A stretch of DNA of 64,000 bases from an uncultured Oleiphilaceae bacterium (GTDB taxonomy: Bacteria; Pseudomonadota; Gammaproteobacteria; Pseudomonadales; Oleiphilaceae): NCBI GenBank assembly GCA_913060665.1, contig CAJXUY010000006.1, forward strand, positions 144,795-208,794, read 5' to 3'. Below, in pieces: positions 56,843 through 64,000 of the stretch (its first letter is position 1; each line of letters begins with the position of its first letter). The notes under the pieces are model-generated. The model did not search any database. It saw nothing but the letters and a program-made list of their open reading frames with translations, and was not told the origin of the DNA. The position numbers were made by a program, and so were the translations under genes.

Positions 56843-58977
56843 TAGATGTGCCGTTATCCCGACCATTAGATAAAGCTGCGGTCAAAGTCGCCAATAAACT
56901 ACTTTACCAACAGCATCCACAACTTCAGGGCAAACTACTAGATCCTGAAAATCCGCAGCACACAGCCTATATGAGTCATTGGCGAGAGATGTATATTGAA
57001 GCTGGTGGCGCGTTAAAACCGGTCAACGCAACTGCTCATCAGAATATTGATGACCCCGTTCAACCTTGCTACTGTTCGACTCAGACTCAAATTGTCGATA
57101 TTGCATATGAACCCTCCACCGGAATAGTGTATTTACTGGATGCAAACAATCTTAACGCTTGGATGAATGAGATTAAGCTGTTAGACGATGCCATGCGGCC
57201 GGTGATGGAGTGCAAGAATGAAGAGACATTAGTCGAGAAAAAAGAGGAAGTTGTTAAGCAGCTGGTCGCACTGGGAATAAACCCGCCAAAATCTGAATTC
57301 GGTAGAGGCGAAAGCAAAAAACTCACAGAAATCGTGAGACTAAAAGGAAGCCGAAAGTATACCTATATACGTTCTGAAAAAATGAAAGACCATGCTCGTA
57401 GCTACAGCATGGAGACGGATGACCGAAAACGAAGCCAAGGTTACGACCCAAAAGCCAAACAGTTTGACTATAAAAAAATGGCTAAGCAACTCCGTGAAGA
57501 GCTTAACAAGCCGGAATTTAAGGTTAAGTTCCAAACGGGGAATATTCTAGAGCGCCTTGATAGTTATAATGAGTTTCAGCAGTTTATGAACCAGTTTGCC
57601 GATAGCACGGACACTCATTACTGGGTTGGCGATGAAACCACCGCTTACAATGTGACCTCAGAAGCCCAGTTTTTTCGGTTTTCATCAGGCGCTGCGTTTC
57701 ATTCAGAAATAGACCCAAAAAATGGTAAGTTATTACTTGCCGGGGGAGCACACGCGGAACTTTCACTGGCAGAAGGACAAGCCAAATGTCAGCGACTGAT
57801 ACCATCGAAATCAGGCTACCACTGTCAGTTTGAACTTAATAATACGCCTTGTGATTTAGGTTACTTCAGGCTCGACCTTAATGTTGTTTTAAGCGGTAAT
57901 GCCGGTGCCAGTGCAAATTTTGGCGCAGCGGTCTCGTTTGAAATGGTTGATGGACAACCCGCTATTAAAGGAGCGCCAAGAAAGGAGCCGAATAAATCCG
58001 AAAAGTTTAAATACGACCAGTTGTTACACGAAAAAGGACATGTTCAAAGCATAAATGGTGAAGCGCAGTTTTTTGCAGGCGTAACGGCAGGCTGCAAAGT
58101 GAGTATCGCACTACAGTGGCAAAGCCCAGAAGATAATCAAGACTTTGTGGTGCTGGCTGAGGCGGGAGCGGGTGTAGAAGTGGCGGCTGGCATTGGAGTT
58201 GAGGGACATTTTAATATTGAATACAGTGAGGAAACGCAGAAGTTTGTTGTTCGGTTTGGGGCAGGTGTAGTCGTGGGTGTTGGTGCGACGGGTAAGTTGG
58301 ATGCAGCGATAGAGGCGGGAAATATATTTCAGTTGGTGAAGTTTACTTATCATCAGTTGATGAAGACAGAGTTCCTACGGCCAGAATTTATACTTGTTGA
58401 TGATTTTGATTACCTTCAAGCCTTGTGTGCAAAAGCAATTATTTCTGGTAACGACATTGTTGATGAAGCAAAAAATACTGTTCGAGGTATAGCAAACTGG
58501 TGGCAAGAACTGCATCAACTGCAGACTGAAGCAGAAGGGTTGGCAGAGAAAATATTAGATGATAGCTCATTGTTTAAGTTTACGGCCCCTATGGTTAAAG
58601 GGCGCTTCTTAGCGATTCTTTGTCGGCGCTTTTTGCTTTCAACTGAAAGCCGTCAAGAGCAAGCCATTATTAAATTATTGAGCTATACCCAAAGTTTGAG
58701 TGAATATCATGAAATTCTTAAACATATGTCGGAATCAGGTGCAATTTTAACCTCATTAGAGGTGAGCAACACTGAAAATATGCTTGATCAAATACTGGAC
58801 GGGCAAGAGCAGATACGTTTTCATGTGTGGAAGCATCAATTGAATAAACAACCTAACGTTAATACCCCTGTGGTTGCTTATGCAACACCTTGGCAAACGA
58901 AACCGGTAGATGATTCAAGAATCGCGCAGTTAAAAGCCGTTGAACATAATTGCGATCAGCAACGCATCTTAGCTTAA
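56839..58977 (+). CDS. Candidate type VI secretion effector
   Basis: A 712-residue protein coupled to the DUF4123 gene (ATG 56839 with AAGGAG upstream), and for that reason a likely effector. The N-terminal part has CYCSTQTQIVDIAYEPSTGI. The central third (about 270-500) is rich in Gly and Ala (GNAGASANFGAAVSF, EAGAGVEVAAGIGVEG, GAGVVVGVGATGKLDAAIEA). It repeats an EAQFF.G/AQFFRFSSG pattern, like the membrane-active regions of other large T6SS effectors. The C-terminal 200 residues are helical (LVDDFDYLQALCAKAIISGN onward). No nuclease, lipase, amidase or peptidase motif was recognised. Activity is unknown; pore formation is a speculation from the Gly-rich region. Confidence 0.65.
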   Translation: MIDVPLSRPLDKAAVKVANKLLYQQHPQLQGKLLDPENPQHTAYMSHWREMYIEAGGALKPVNATAHQNIDDPVQPCYCSTQTQIVDIAYEPSTGIVYLLDANNLNAWMNEIKLLDDAMRPVMECKNEETLVEKKEEVVKQLVALGINPPKSEFGRGESKKLTEIVRLKGSRKYTYIRSEKMKDHARSYSMETDDRKRSQGYDPKAKQFDYKKMAKQLREELNKPEFKVKFQTGNILERLDSYNEFQQFMNQFADSTDTHYWVGDETTAYNVTSEAQFFRFSSGAAFHSEIDPKNGKLLLAGGAHAELSLAEGQAKCQRLIPSKSGYHCQFELNNTPCDLGYFRLDLNVVLSGNAGASANFGAAVSFEMVDGQPAIKGAPRKEPNKSEKFKYDQLLHEKGHVQSINGEAQFFAGVTAGCKVSIALQWQSPEDNQDFVVLAEAGAGVEVAAGIGVEGHFNIEYSEETQKFVVRFGAGVVVGVGATGKLDAAIEAGNIFQLVKFTYHQLMKTEFLRPEFILVDDFDYLQALCAKAIISGNDIVDEAKNTVRGIANWWQELHQLQTEAEGLAEKILDDSSLFKFTAPMVKGRFLAILCRRFLLSTESRQEQAIIKLLSYTQSLSEYHEILKHMSESGAILTSLEVSNTENMLDQILDGQEQIRFHVWKHQLNKQPNVNTPVVAYATPWQTKPVDDSRIAQLKAVEHNCDQQRILA

Positions 58978-59028
58978 CTAGATCACTCCACTATTTAGAG
59001 ACCTTTTCAACTTATTTGTGCAAAGAGC

Positions 59029-59895
59029 TTATTTTAAGGGTTTTAGATTTTTAACCACGCATCGTACGCCGGCATAGTCGAATTGATCGGGTTCGATGGA
59101 ATCTCGGTTAACCACCAAATTGAACCGGCTTGAGGAGGCATTGCTGCCTCCGCGAATAACCTTTTTTTGACCCATTTTAGGCCCGAGAGGGTTTAGAACG
59201 GGAGAGCCTTGGTAATACTCTTTGGCGTACCAGTCTTTGGTATATTCGGTAACATTACCTGACATATGATGAAGGCCTAATGGGTTAGGTGGATAGTAAT
59301 CGCCCCTTACCGGGTATTTTTGAGAGTCCTTCCCTCCTTTGATATTCGATCCATTGCGGTCAATCATCCCATCATTCGTGCCAAACGGCACTTTCAGCCC
59401 TCGACTTCTGGCCGCATATTCCCATTGAGCCTCGGTGGGTAGGTCGAACGATAGCCCACTCTGCTCAGCCAACCAATCACAATAGGCTTTGGCCTCATAC
59501 CAATTGGGCATATAGGCGGGTATTTCTGGCAGGTGATACCATTTACCTTCTTTAAAAATCGGTCGATTAGTGGCTCGACTAAAGGTATCAAACTCCTCCC
59601 AAGTCACTTCATATTTGTTGATCGAGAAACTATCGAGCGTGACTTTGTGCATAAAGTCATCATCTCTGTCAGAACTCCAGTGTGCGAGGTATTGGCTGCC
59701 ATCACTATTGCGTTCCAGCTTGCCAAAATCCCCCATCATAAAGTTACCGCCCTCCACAAACACCATGTTGTTGACGGACTGTTGTACGATGCGTTGAATC
59801 TCTGATTCGAGAGGGTCTATGTTATTAGATGGGGGTTGGCAGGCAGCCAATAGGATGCCTAAGGTGAACAATAATGGGTATCTTAGTAGGGGCAT
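59029..59895 (-). CDS. SUMF1/formylglycine-generating-enzyme-like lipoprotein
   Basis: A 288-residue protein with a lipoprotein signal peptide (lipobox ILLAAC, Cys19). Its SUMF1 (sulfatase-modifying factor-like) domain carries VEGGNFMMGDFG, FSINKYEVTWEEFDTFSRAT, LPTEAQWEYAARS, HHMSGNVTEYTKDWY and KVIRGGS. Family members generate formylglycine in sulfatases or serve other oxidative or structural roles. The catalytic Cys pair of aerobic FGE is not evident, so a non-catalytic role such as a binding protein is likely. It is convergent with the candidate effector (51 bp between stops). SUMF1 lipoproteins recur beside T6SS effectors; an immunity role is inference. Confidence 0.82.
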   Translation of the reverse strand: MPLLRYPLLFTLGILLAACQPPSNNIDPLESEIQRIVQQSVNNMVFVEGGNFMMGDFGKLERNSDGSQYLAHWSSDRDDDFMHKVTLDSFSINKYEVTWEEFDTFSRATNRPIFKEGKWYHLPEIPAYMPNWYEAKAYCDWLAEQSGLSFDLPTEAQWEYAARSRGLKVPFGTNDGMIDRNGSNIKGGKDSQKYPVRGDYYPPNPLGLHHMSGNVTEYTKDWYAKEYYQGSPVLNPLGPKMGQKKVIRGGSNASSSRFNLVVNRDSIEPDQFDYAGVRCVVKNLKPLK

Positions 59896-59945
59896 ATTTA
59901 CATCCGTGTAGATATTACTGTCTGGTTTAAGCTATTAGCGGGTTG

Positions 59946-60518
59946 TTATAAACATTCACTCACCTGTAAATCATAAATCTCAGCTAAACGCTGTCGTTTG
60001 GGTGCTGATTTATTAGGAGCTGATGCTAATAGTCTAATGGGAACTTCACTGCCGACTTCAATACAGTTGTAGAGTGCTTTGTTGCCAATACAAAATACTG
60101 ATTTGTAGGGCTGGCCGTGGTGGTATTTATATTCGATAAAATAAGTAATCTCTTCTATTTTTTGGCTCTCATCATCGTGTTGAGTGCTGTCAGCATAATG
60201 TGAGGTTTCTTCCAACGATTTATGGCTCACAGTTGCTAGTGAATCTATACCAAACTGTGTGACTAAGGCGACTTCATACTCCTGAGCGATAGAAGATTTA
60301 AGCATACGGAGTATGAAGTAAGGAATGATAAAAAACAGGGCGCCGCCAACAATAGGTATTAAGAGGGTTTCGTTGCCCGCAACGCCAATAGCAATACCAC
60401 CCAATGGAATCAATAATGTTAGTACAAAGGTAATAACCAGACTCAGGTGATTTCTGGCGGCGGAAAGGTAGATAAAGATTTTTTCAGAAGTGGGTATTGG
60501 AGCACTGGTGCCTTGCAT
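59946..60518 (-). CDS. Small membrane protein of unknown function
   Basis: A 190-residue protein with two adjacent hydrophobic segments (LVITFVLTLLIPLGGIAIG and LIPIVGGALFFIIPYFIL) joined by a short loop, and a soluble C-terminal half with ITYFIEYKYHHGQPYKSVFC. ATG 60518 is chosen because AAGGAAGAAGAG lies immediately upstream; a TTG at 60602 would add 28 polar residues. It lies 50 bp upstream of the SUMF1 gene on the same strand, so both could be cotranscribed. A role in immunity to the candidate effector is possible but only by position. Confidence 0.65.
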   Translation of the reverse strand: MQGTSAPIPTSEKIFIYLSAARNHLSLVITFVLTLLIPLGGIAIGVAGNETLLIPIVGGALFFIIPYFILRMLKSSIAQEYEVALVTQFGIDSLATVSHKSLEETSHYADSTQHDDESQKIEEITYFIEYKYHHGQPYKSVFCIGNKALYNCIEVGSEVPIRLLASAPNKSAPKRQRLAEIYDLQVSECL

Positions 60519-60625
60519 CTCTTCTTCCTTGAAGTGAATATTAAAATCGGGATCAATTATATCACAAGTTAGTTTATTGGACCGATCTAAAGGCGACTTC
60601 AATTTAGTAACCCTTTAGTGGGTCG

Positions 60626-61831
60626 CTATAAAAAGTCCTTAACCTGTATTTGATACTCGGCCGGGTCGACGGCTTTAACGATTCGGTCTTGAACTTTAGG
60701 GTTAGCCAATTCCATAATCTCTGTTTTGATATAAGATCTGAATTTGGTGTGGTACATCAGTCGAAGAGTTGGTAGTCGTTGGTCGAACTCATTAGATTCT
60801 ATTACCACGCCTAGGCGCCCGCTCTCCAGCAGCACCAGTGAACCCACTGGATAGATACCGATACAACGAATAAAGTGATTCACTAGTGTGCGGTCTAAAT
60901 GGTTGTCACTCCACTCTAGCAGCTTTTTAATACCCATATTGGGTGTCATGCCTTTGTGATAGCACCGGTCTGCGGTAATGGCATCGTATACGTCAACAAT
61001 GGCCACCATTTTACCGTGTTGTGAGATTTCATCGCCTTTTAATCCGTCGGGGTAACCGGACCCATCAATACGCTCATGATGCTGAGCCATGGTGGTTAGT
61101 GATAGCTCTGAGACGCCCTCCATATTCTTTAGCATGTTGCGCCCGTAGACCACATGATGCTGCATCTCAGTGAATTCGCTCTCGGTTAGCCGTCCTGGCT
61201 TATGGAGAATTTCATCGGGCACCATGACTTTGCCGATATCATGCAACAATGCGCCGACCATGGTTTGATGCATAATATCTTTGTCCATGCTCATTGATCG
61301 GCAGTAGACCGACATTAGTACGCTAAGGTTAACGGAGTGTTCCATTAAATAAGAGTCTTTGTCACGGATACAACCTAAGCAGGTGAGTGCATGGTGATTA
61401 CGAAAAATGGAACCCAGCATATTGTCTGCCAGTTCATCAATGGAACTTATATCAATGGCTTGACCTAGCTTAACGTTGTCCATCACGTTGTTTACAAGAC
61501 CTATGGCTTCATTATGTATTTTTGATGCAGACACCATCTCATCGGCGAGTGCGATGGTCGGTTTATTGTGAGGTTTCAGTTCGCCTGCCTGCTCAAGTTT
61601 GTTCTGGTTACTCTTCTCTACCTCACTAACAGGAATCGCGTCTTGATGGTCTGTTCCTTTTTCGGTATCAATATAGAGCTCTGTGATACCCAGTTTTGAT
61701 ATCTTATCGATTACCTCTTCACTACGGATAAACCCCTTTCGTTTGAAATTGTTATGGGGAATCCAGTCATTGTTCATGTCGGTAATATACATACCGACTT
61801 GAAGGCTTGTTATAGGAATGCGTTTTTTCAT
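60626..61831 (-). CDS. HD-GYP cyclic-di-GMP phosphodiesterase
   Basis: A 401-residue cytosolic protein with an N-terminal DUF3391 region (about 1-100: ITSLQVGMYITDMNNDW) and a C-terminal HD-GYP domain. The metal-binding sites are intact: HDIGK at 197-201, HHVVYGRNML with His residues at 225-226, and HHERIDGSGYP at 251-261, giving the GYP variant used in c-di-GMP hydrolysis. It would degrade c-di-GMP to pGpG or GMP. It lies upstream of the membrane protein on the same strand. Confidence 0.93.
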   Translation of the reverse strand: MKKRIPITSLQVGMYITDMNNDWIPHNNFKRKGFIRSEEVIDKISKLGITELYIDTEKGTDHQDAIPVSEVEKSNQNKLEQAGELKPHNKPTIALADEMVSASKIHNEAIGLVNNVMDNVKLGQAIDISSIDELADNMLGSIFRNHHALTCLGCIRDKDSYLMEHSVNLSVLMSVYCRSMSMDKDIMHQTMVGALLHDIGKVMVPDEILHKPGRLTESEFTEMQHHVVYGRNMLKNMEGVSELSLTTMAQHHERIDGSGYPDGLKGDEISQHGKMVAIVDVYDAITADRCYHKGMTPNMGIKKLLEWSDNHLDRTLVNHFIRCIGIYPVGSLVLLESGRLGVVIESNEFDQRLPTLRLMYHTKFRSYIKTEIMELANPKVQDRIVKAVDPAEYQIQVKDFL

Positions 61832-61915
61832 GAATACTAGTACTAGGCTTATTCAAATTTTGAAATAAATAGGTTTAATAAAGTATAGCTAGAATCTCCA
61901 AAATGAGATGAAAAA

Positions 61916-61969
61916 ATAATGATAAAGATCATTATCGTGATTGATAAATACGAAGCAGGATAATGATTA
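61916..61969. promoter_or_regulatory. Fur-box-like sites upstream of the HD-GYP gene
   Basis: ATAATGAT (61916-61923) and ATCATTAT (61928-61935) form a perfect 8-bp inverted repeat with a 4-bp spacer, resembling the Fur box halves GATAATGAT/ATCATTATC but with unusual spacing. A further GATAATGAT half lies at 61959-61967. They lie in the geneless 61832-62131 gap, which is shared by the divergent HD-GYP and hydrolase genes. Confidence 0.35.
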
Positions 61970-62131
61970 AACACCAAAACCCTGATATTCTGAAACTAAT
62001 GTACCTATAGGCATTAGTTGGTCGGTTTGCTATTGTTGATGGTTGTAATGCTGGTGGTCATTACTCAATACCTGGTTATGCTGTCGTGGAGTACGTCCAA
62101 CGTGTGTTTCGAACTTGTGAGAAAAGACCCA

Positions 62132-63421
62132 ATGAAAAAAGTGCTCAAGAAAGTACTCAATACAATTGATGTGCCTAGTGATCTTGATTCGATTATATCT
62201 ATTAACCATAAAAGCGAAGTAGTGCCAATATCGGTTGATATGACTGAAAAAGGCGTGGATGAAATTTGGCAGTCAGTGTTGAACTTATATAAAACAGGTA
62301 CTCAGCCAGCTATAACGCTTTGTTTGAGGCGTAAAGGTGAGATTATACTTAATCGCTCAATTGGTCACGTGCGGGGTAATGGCCCTTTAGATACTCAATA
62401 TAGTCCGAAAACAGTTGCGACACCTGATACTCCAGTATGCCTTTTCTCGGCGTCCAAAGCAGTAACCGCACTATTGATTCACATGCTGGCCGAAGATGGT
62501 AGTATTAGCCTGCTTGACCCTGTTAGTTATTATTGCCCCGAGTTTGCTCAAAATGGCAAAAAGAATATCACTATTCATCAGATCTTAGCTCATCGTGGCG
62601 GTATTCCGGGCATACCATCTAATACCCCGATTGAGATATTGTGGGGTAGTGATGAAACCTGGCGCTTGCTCTGCGAAGCGAAGCCTATTTCTGCAGATGG
62701 TGACCACCTAGCGTATCACGCGATTACCGGTGGATATGTCTTGGAAAGAGTGCTTGAAACTGTCACTGGACAGAACATTCAAGAATTTCTCGACGATAAA
62801 ATCCGAAAACCTATGGGTATGAAGTACTTCACCTATGGGGTTGAAAAGAAATACCTACCCATACTGGCTGAAAATTATATGACTGGGCCAAAGCTTGGCT
62901 TTCCTGTTTCTTGGGCGATTAAGCGCGCATTGGGTGGTGATGTTGAGACTATCGGACAGGCGGTGAGTGACCCTCGCTTTCAGGAGGCTGTTATTCCAGC
63001 CGGCAACCTCGTGGCGACTGCGGAAGAGATTTCCCGGTTCTTTCAGATGATGAGAAATGCAGGGGAATGGAATGGTAAAAAAATCTGTGACCCATTAACC
63101 ATCAAGCGTTCAGTGCAAGAGTATGGCTCATTACGAATCGATAAAACGATGATGATGCCTATGCGTTATAGCGCCGGAATGATGCTCGGTGGAAACCCTC
63201 TGGGTATGTGGGGGCCTATGAGTGGCTCTGCGTATGGACATATGGGTCTTATGAATAAGTTGTGCTGGGCTGATGAAGCGAGAGATATCTCTTGTTCATT
63301 ACTGACGACAGGTATTTCGTTTATTGGTCACCATATTCCTAGTTTGGTGAAGTTTGTTAATACGGTGGCGAAGAATTGCCCTCGTGTAACCGAAAAACAA
63401 AAAACAGGTGCATTTGGGTAA
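62132..63421 (+). CDS. Serine beta-lactamase-like hydrolase (class C/EstB type)
   Basis: A 429-residue serine hydrolase of the beta-lactamase/esterase superfamily. The SxxK nucleophile is in CLFSASKAVTALLIHMLAED (Ser at about residue 106, Lys at 109). A YxxxxG region is in LAYHAITGGYVLERVL, an HRGG motif lies in LAHRGGIPG, and a C-terminal YGHMGLMN replaces the KTG-like motif. The class C-like fold is used by many esterases; beta-lactam hydrolysis is not implied. The start at ATG 62132 is uncertain: an in-frame extension to 62018 would add a hydrophobic N-terminal segment that could be a membrane anchor. It ends before a perfect terminator hairpin. Confidence 0.85.
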   Translation: MKKVLKKVLNTIDVPSDLDSIISINHKSEVVPISVDMTEKGVDEIWQSVLNLYKTGTQPAITLCLRRKGEIILNRSIGHVRGNGPLDTQYSPKTVATPDTPVCLFSASKAVTALLIHMLAEDGSISLLDPVSYYCPEFAQNGKKNITIHQILAHRGGIPGIPSNTPIEILWGSDETWRLLCEAKPISADGDHLAYHAITGGYVLERVLETVTGQNIQEFLDDKIRKPMGMKYFTYGVEKKYLPILAENYMTGPKLGFPVSWAIKRALGGDVETIGQAVSDPRFQEAVIPAGNLVATAEEISRFFQMMRNAGEWNGKKICDPLTIKRSVQEYGSLRIDKTMMMPMRYSAGMMLGGNPLGMWGPMSGSAYGHMGLMNKLCWADEARDISCSLLTTGISFIGHHIPSLVKFVNTVAKNCPRVTEKQKTGAFG

Positions 63422-63434
63422 TCTGTTTTTGGCC

Positions 63435-63462
63435 CCTGCTAACTGCTTTGGTGGTTAGCAGG
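63435..63462. terminator. Bidirectional hairpin between hydrolase and small unknown gene
   Basis: CCTGCTAAC (63435-63443) pairs perfectly with GTTAGCAGG (63454-63462) in the 56-bp gap between convergent genes. Flanking T/A runs are weak on the plus strand and partly present on the minus strand (CAAAAA from 63425-63430). Confidence 0.7.
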
Positions 63463-63477
63463 AGTGAGTAATTAATG

Positions 63478-63822
63478 CTACGAACCGCCTGTTTGGCCTT
63501 CAAGAATGCTAATGACGTTGGACATTACTTCTTTAATATCAATCAGCGTTTGAGTACGTTGAATTACGTCCTCTTTCTTTTCGTCTAATCGCTCGATTTT
63601 TGGCACCACTCTTCGAATTCCCTCTGTAATGATCTCATAAGGGTAATGATGGTCTTGAATACTGAGTTTATTGAGTTCAGACATTTCTAGCGAAAAGATA
63701 CTAATAATATCGTATAAAAGGTCTTTGGATTCGAGTGTAGCCGCTTCCCAATAGGCATCGTCCATCAGCTCGATAAACGACATAAACTCCTGAATAGTAC
63801 TGGCAATGGTGACTTGTTTCAT
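63478..63822 (-). CDS. Small conserved hypothetical protein
   Basis: A 114-residue soluble, helix-rich, acidic protein starting MKQVTIASTIQEFMSFIELM and ending SNVISILEGQTGGS. No domain, signal peptide or membrane segment recognised. ATG 63822 is used rather than an upstream TTG because AGGATC lies upstream. It converges with the hydrolase gene and has nothing recognisable downstream except the terminator. Confidence 0.6.
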   Translation of the reverse strand: MKQVTIASTIQEFMSFIELMDDAYWEAATLESKDLLYDIISIFSLEMSELNKLSIQDHHYPYEIITEGIRRVVPKIERLDEKKEDVIQRTQTLIDIKEVMSNVISILEGQTGGS

Positions 63823-63892
63823 TGTCAATGATCCTAAGCGTTAAAGAGTGGAAGTTAAAATATCTCTCTAAAGCATAGCAGGTCAAAGCTAC

Positions 63893-64000
63893 TTTCGTAG
63901 CCTTGATGCAGCGAAGAGGCTGTGAAAGTATCAACAAATAAGAGGCTTTTTGCCTTCAAGGCGGATTCGCAGCAAATCTGGCGTCATCACAACGGCTTTT
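63893..64000 (+). repeat. Degenerate GTAGCC-type repeat near the window end
   Basis: GTAGCCTTGATGCAGCGAAG near 63897-63916 matches the minus-strand repeat GTAGCCTTGATTAAGCGAAG at 38371-38390 at 18 of 20 positions. The remaining bases to the end of the window hold no gene I can support. Confidence 0.6.

Noticed and set aside
54885..61831. Complete T6SS locus
   Set aside because: Only a chaperone and effector-like pair are present; no sheath, baseplate, Hcp, VgrG or PAAR genes are visible.
62018..62131. Longer N-terminus for the serine hydrolase
   Set aside because: Begins with TTG without a ribosome site; hydrophobic residues there could be chance. Kept as an alternative only.

Overview
This window is the replication-origin neighbourhood of a gammaproteobacterial chromosome. 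It opens with rnpA (partial) and rpmH on the minus strand. An AT-rich intergenic oriC candidate follows, with DnaA boxes and 13-mer-like unwinding motifs, and then dnaA, dnaN, recF and gyrB on the plus strand. Gene orders throughout resemble the Pseudomonas/Oceanospirillales/Marinobacter sphere: trkA-rsmB-fmt-def-tsaP-dprA-tsaC-hemF-aroE, gamma-carbonic anhydrase/prlC/YheV, and coxBA-ctaG-coxC-DUF2909-surf1-X-ctaA-cyoE. A betaine transporter and a PomAB-type stator fit a marine or halotolerant, motile, aerobic bacterium. The genus cannot be fixed from sequence alone.

Layout. 1-9.7 kb: origin and replication genes. An ABC1-family kinase and a tandem glutaredoxin/GST-N protein are inserted between dnaN and recF, and recF carries two perfect 16-bp parS-type palindromes. 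9.7-12.9 kb: proXWV-type betaine ABC transporter (minus). 13.2-17.3 kb: a late lipid A acyltransferase plus glyS/glyQ. 17.5-22.9 kb: YtoQ-family protein, a response regulator and a large hybrid histidine kinase (one operon for the last two). 23.2-24.8 kb: a second LpxL-type acyltransferase and an unrecognised basic protein. 24.9-30.8 kb: TrkH/TrkA potassium uptake, rsmB, fmt, def. 31.1-36.1 kb: tsaP-like LysM protein, dprA, tsaC, hemF, aroE. 36.2-38.3 kb: pomA/pomB and a PA4642-like protein. 38.4-42.3 kb: gamma-carbonic anhydrase, prlC, YheV-like protein and an unknown.

42.4-45 kb: an AT-rich restriction-modification cassette. It has an m5C methyltransferase with an N-terminal excisionase-like HTH and a convergent TdeIII-like endonuclease, and it is the clearest horizontally acquired piece. 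45.0-46.4 kb: MATE transporter. 46.7-54.8 kb: the complete aa3-type cytochrome oxidase and heme A assembly cluster. 54.9-61.8 kb: an accessory region with a PAS protein carrying degenerate LOV and GGDEF motifs, a DUF4123 type VI effector chaperone translationally coupled to a 712-residue candidate effector, a convergent SUMF1-type lipoprotein, a small membrane protein and an HD-GYP phosphodiesterase. 62.1-64 kb: a serine beta-lactamase-like hydrolase and a small unknown protein.

The strongest leads for new biology are the orphan DUF4123/712-aa effector module with its SUMF1 lipoprotein and membrane protein neighbours, the HTH-fused methyltransferase R-M system, the two parS sites inside recF, a 30-bp perfect palindrome inside the DUF2909 gene, a phased 22-bp repeat array between def and tsaP, and a long inverted repeat that abuts a DnaA box in oriC. 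No CRISPR array, prophage, insertion sequence, tRNA or rRNA was seen.
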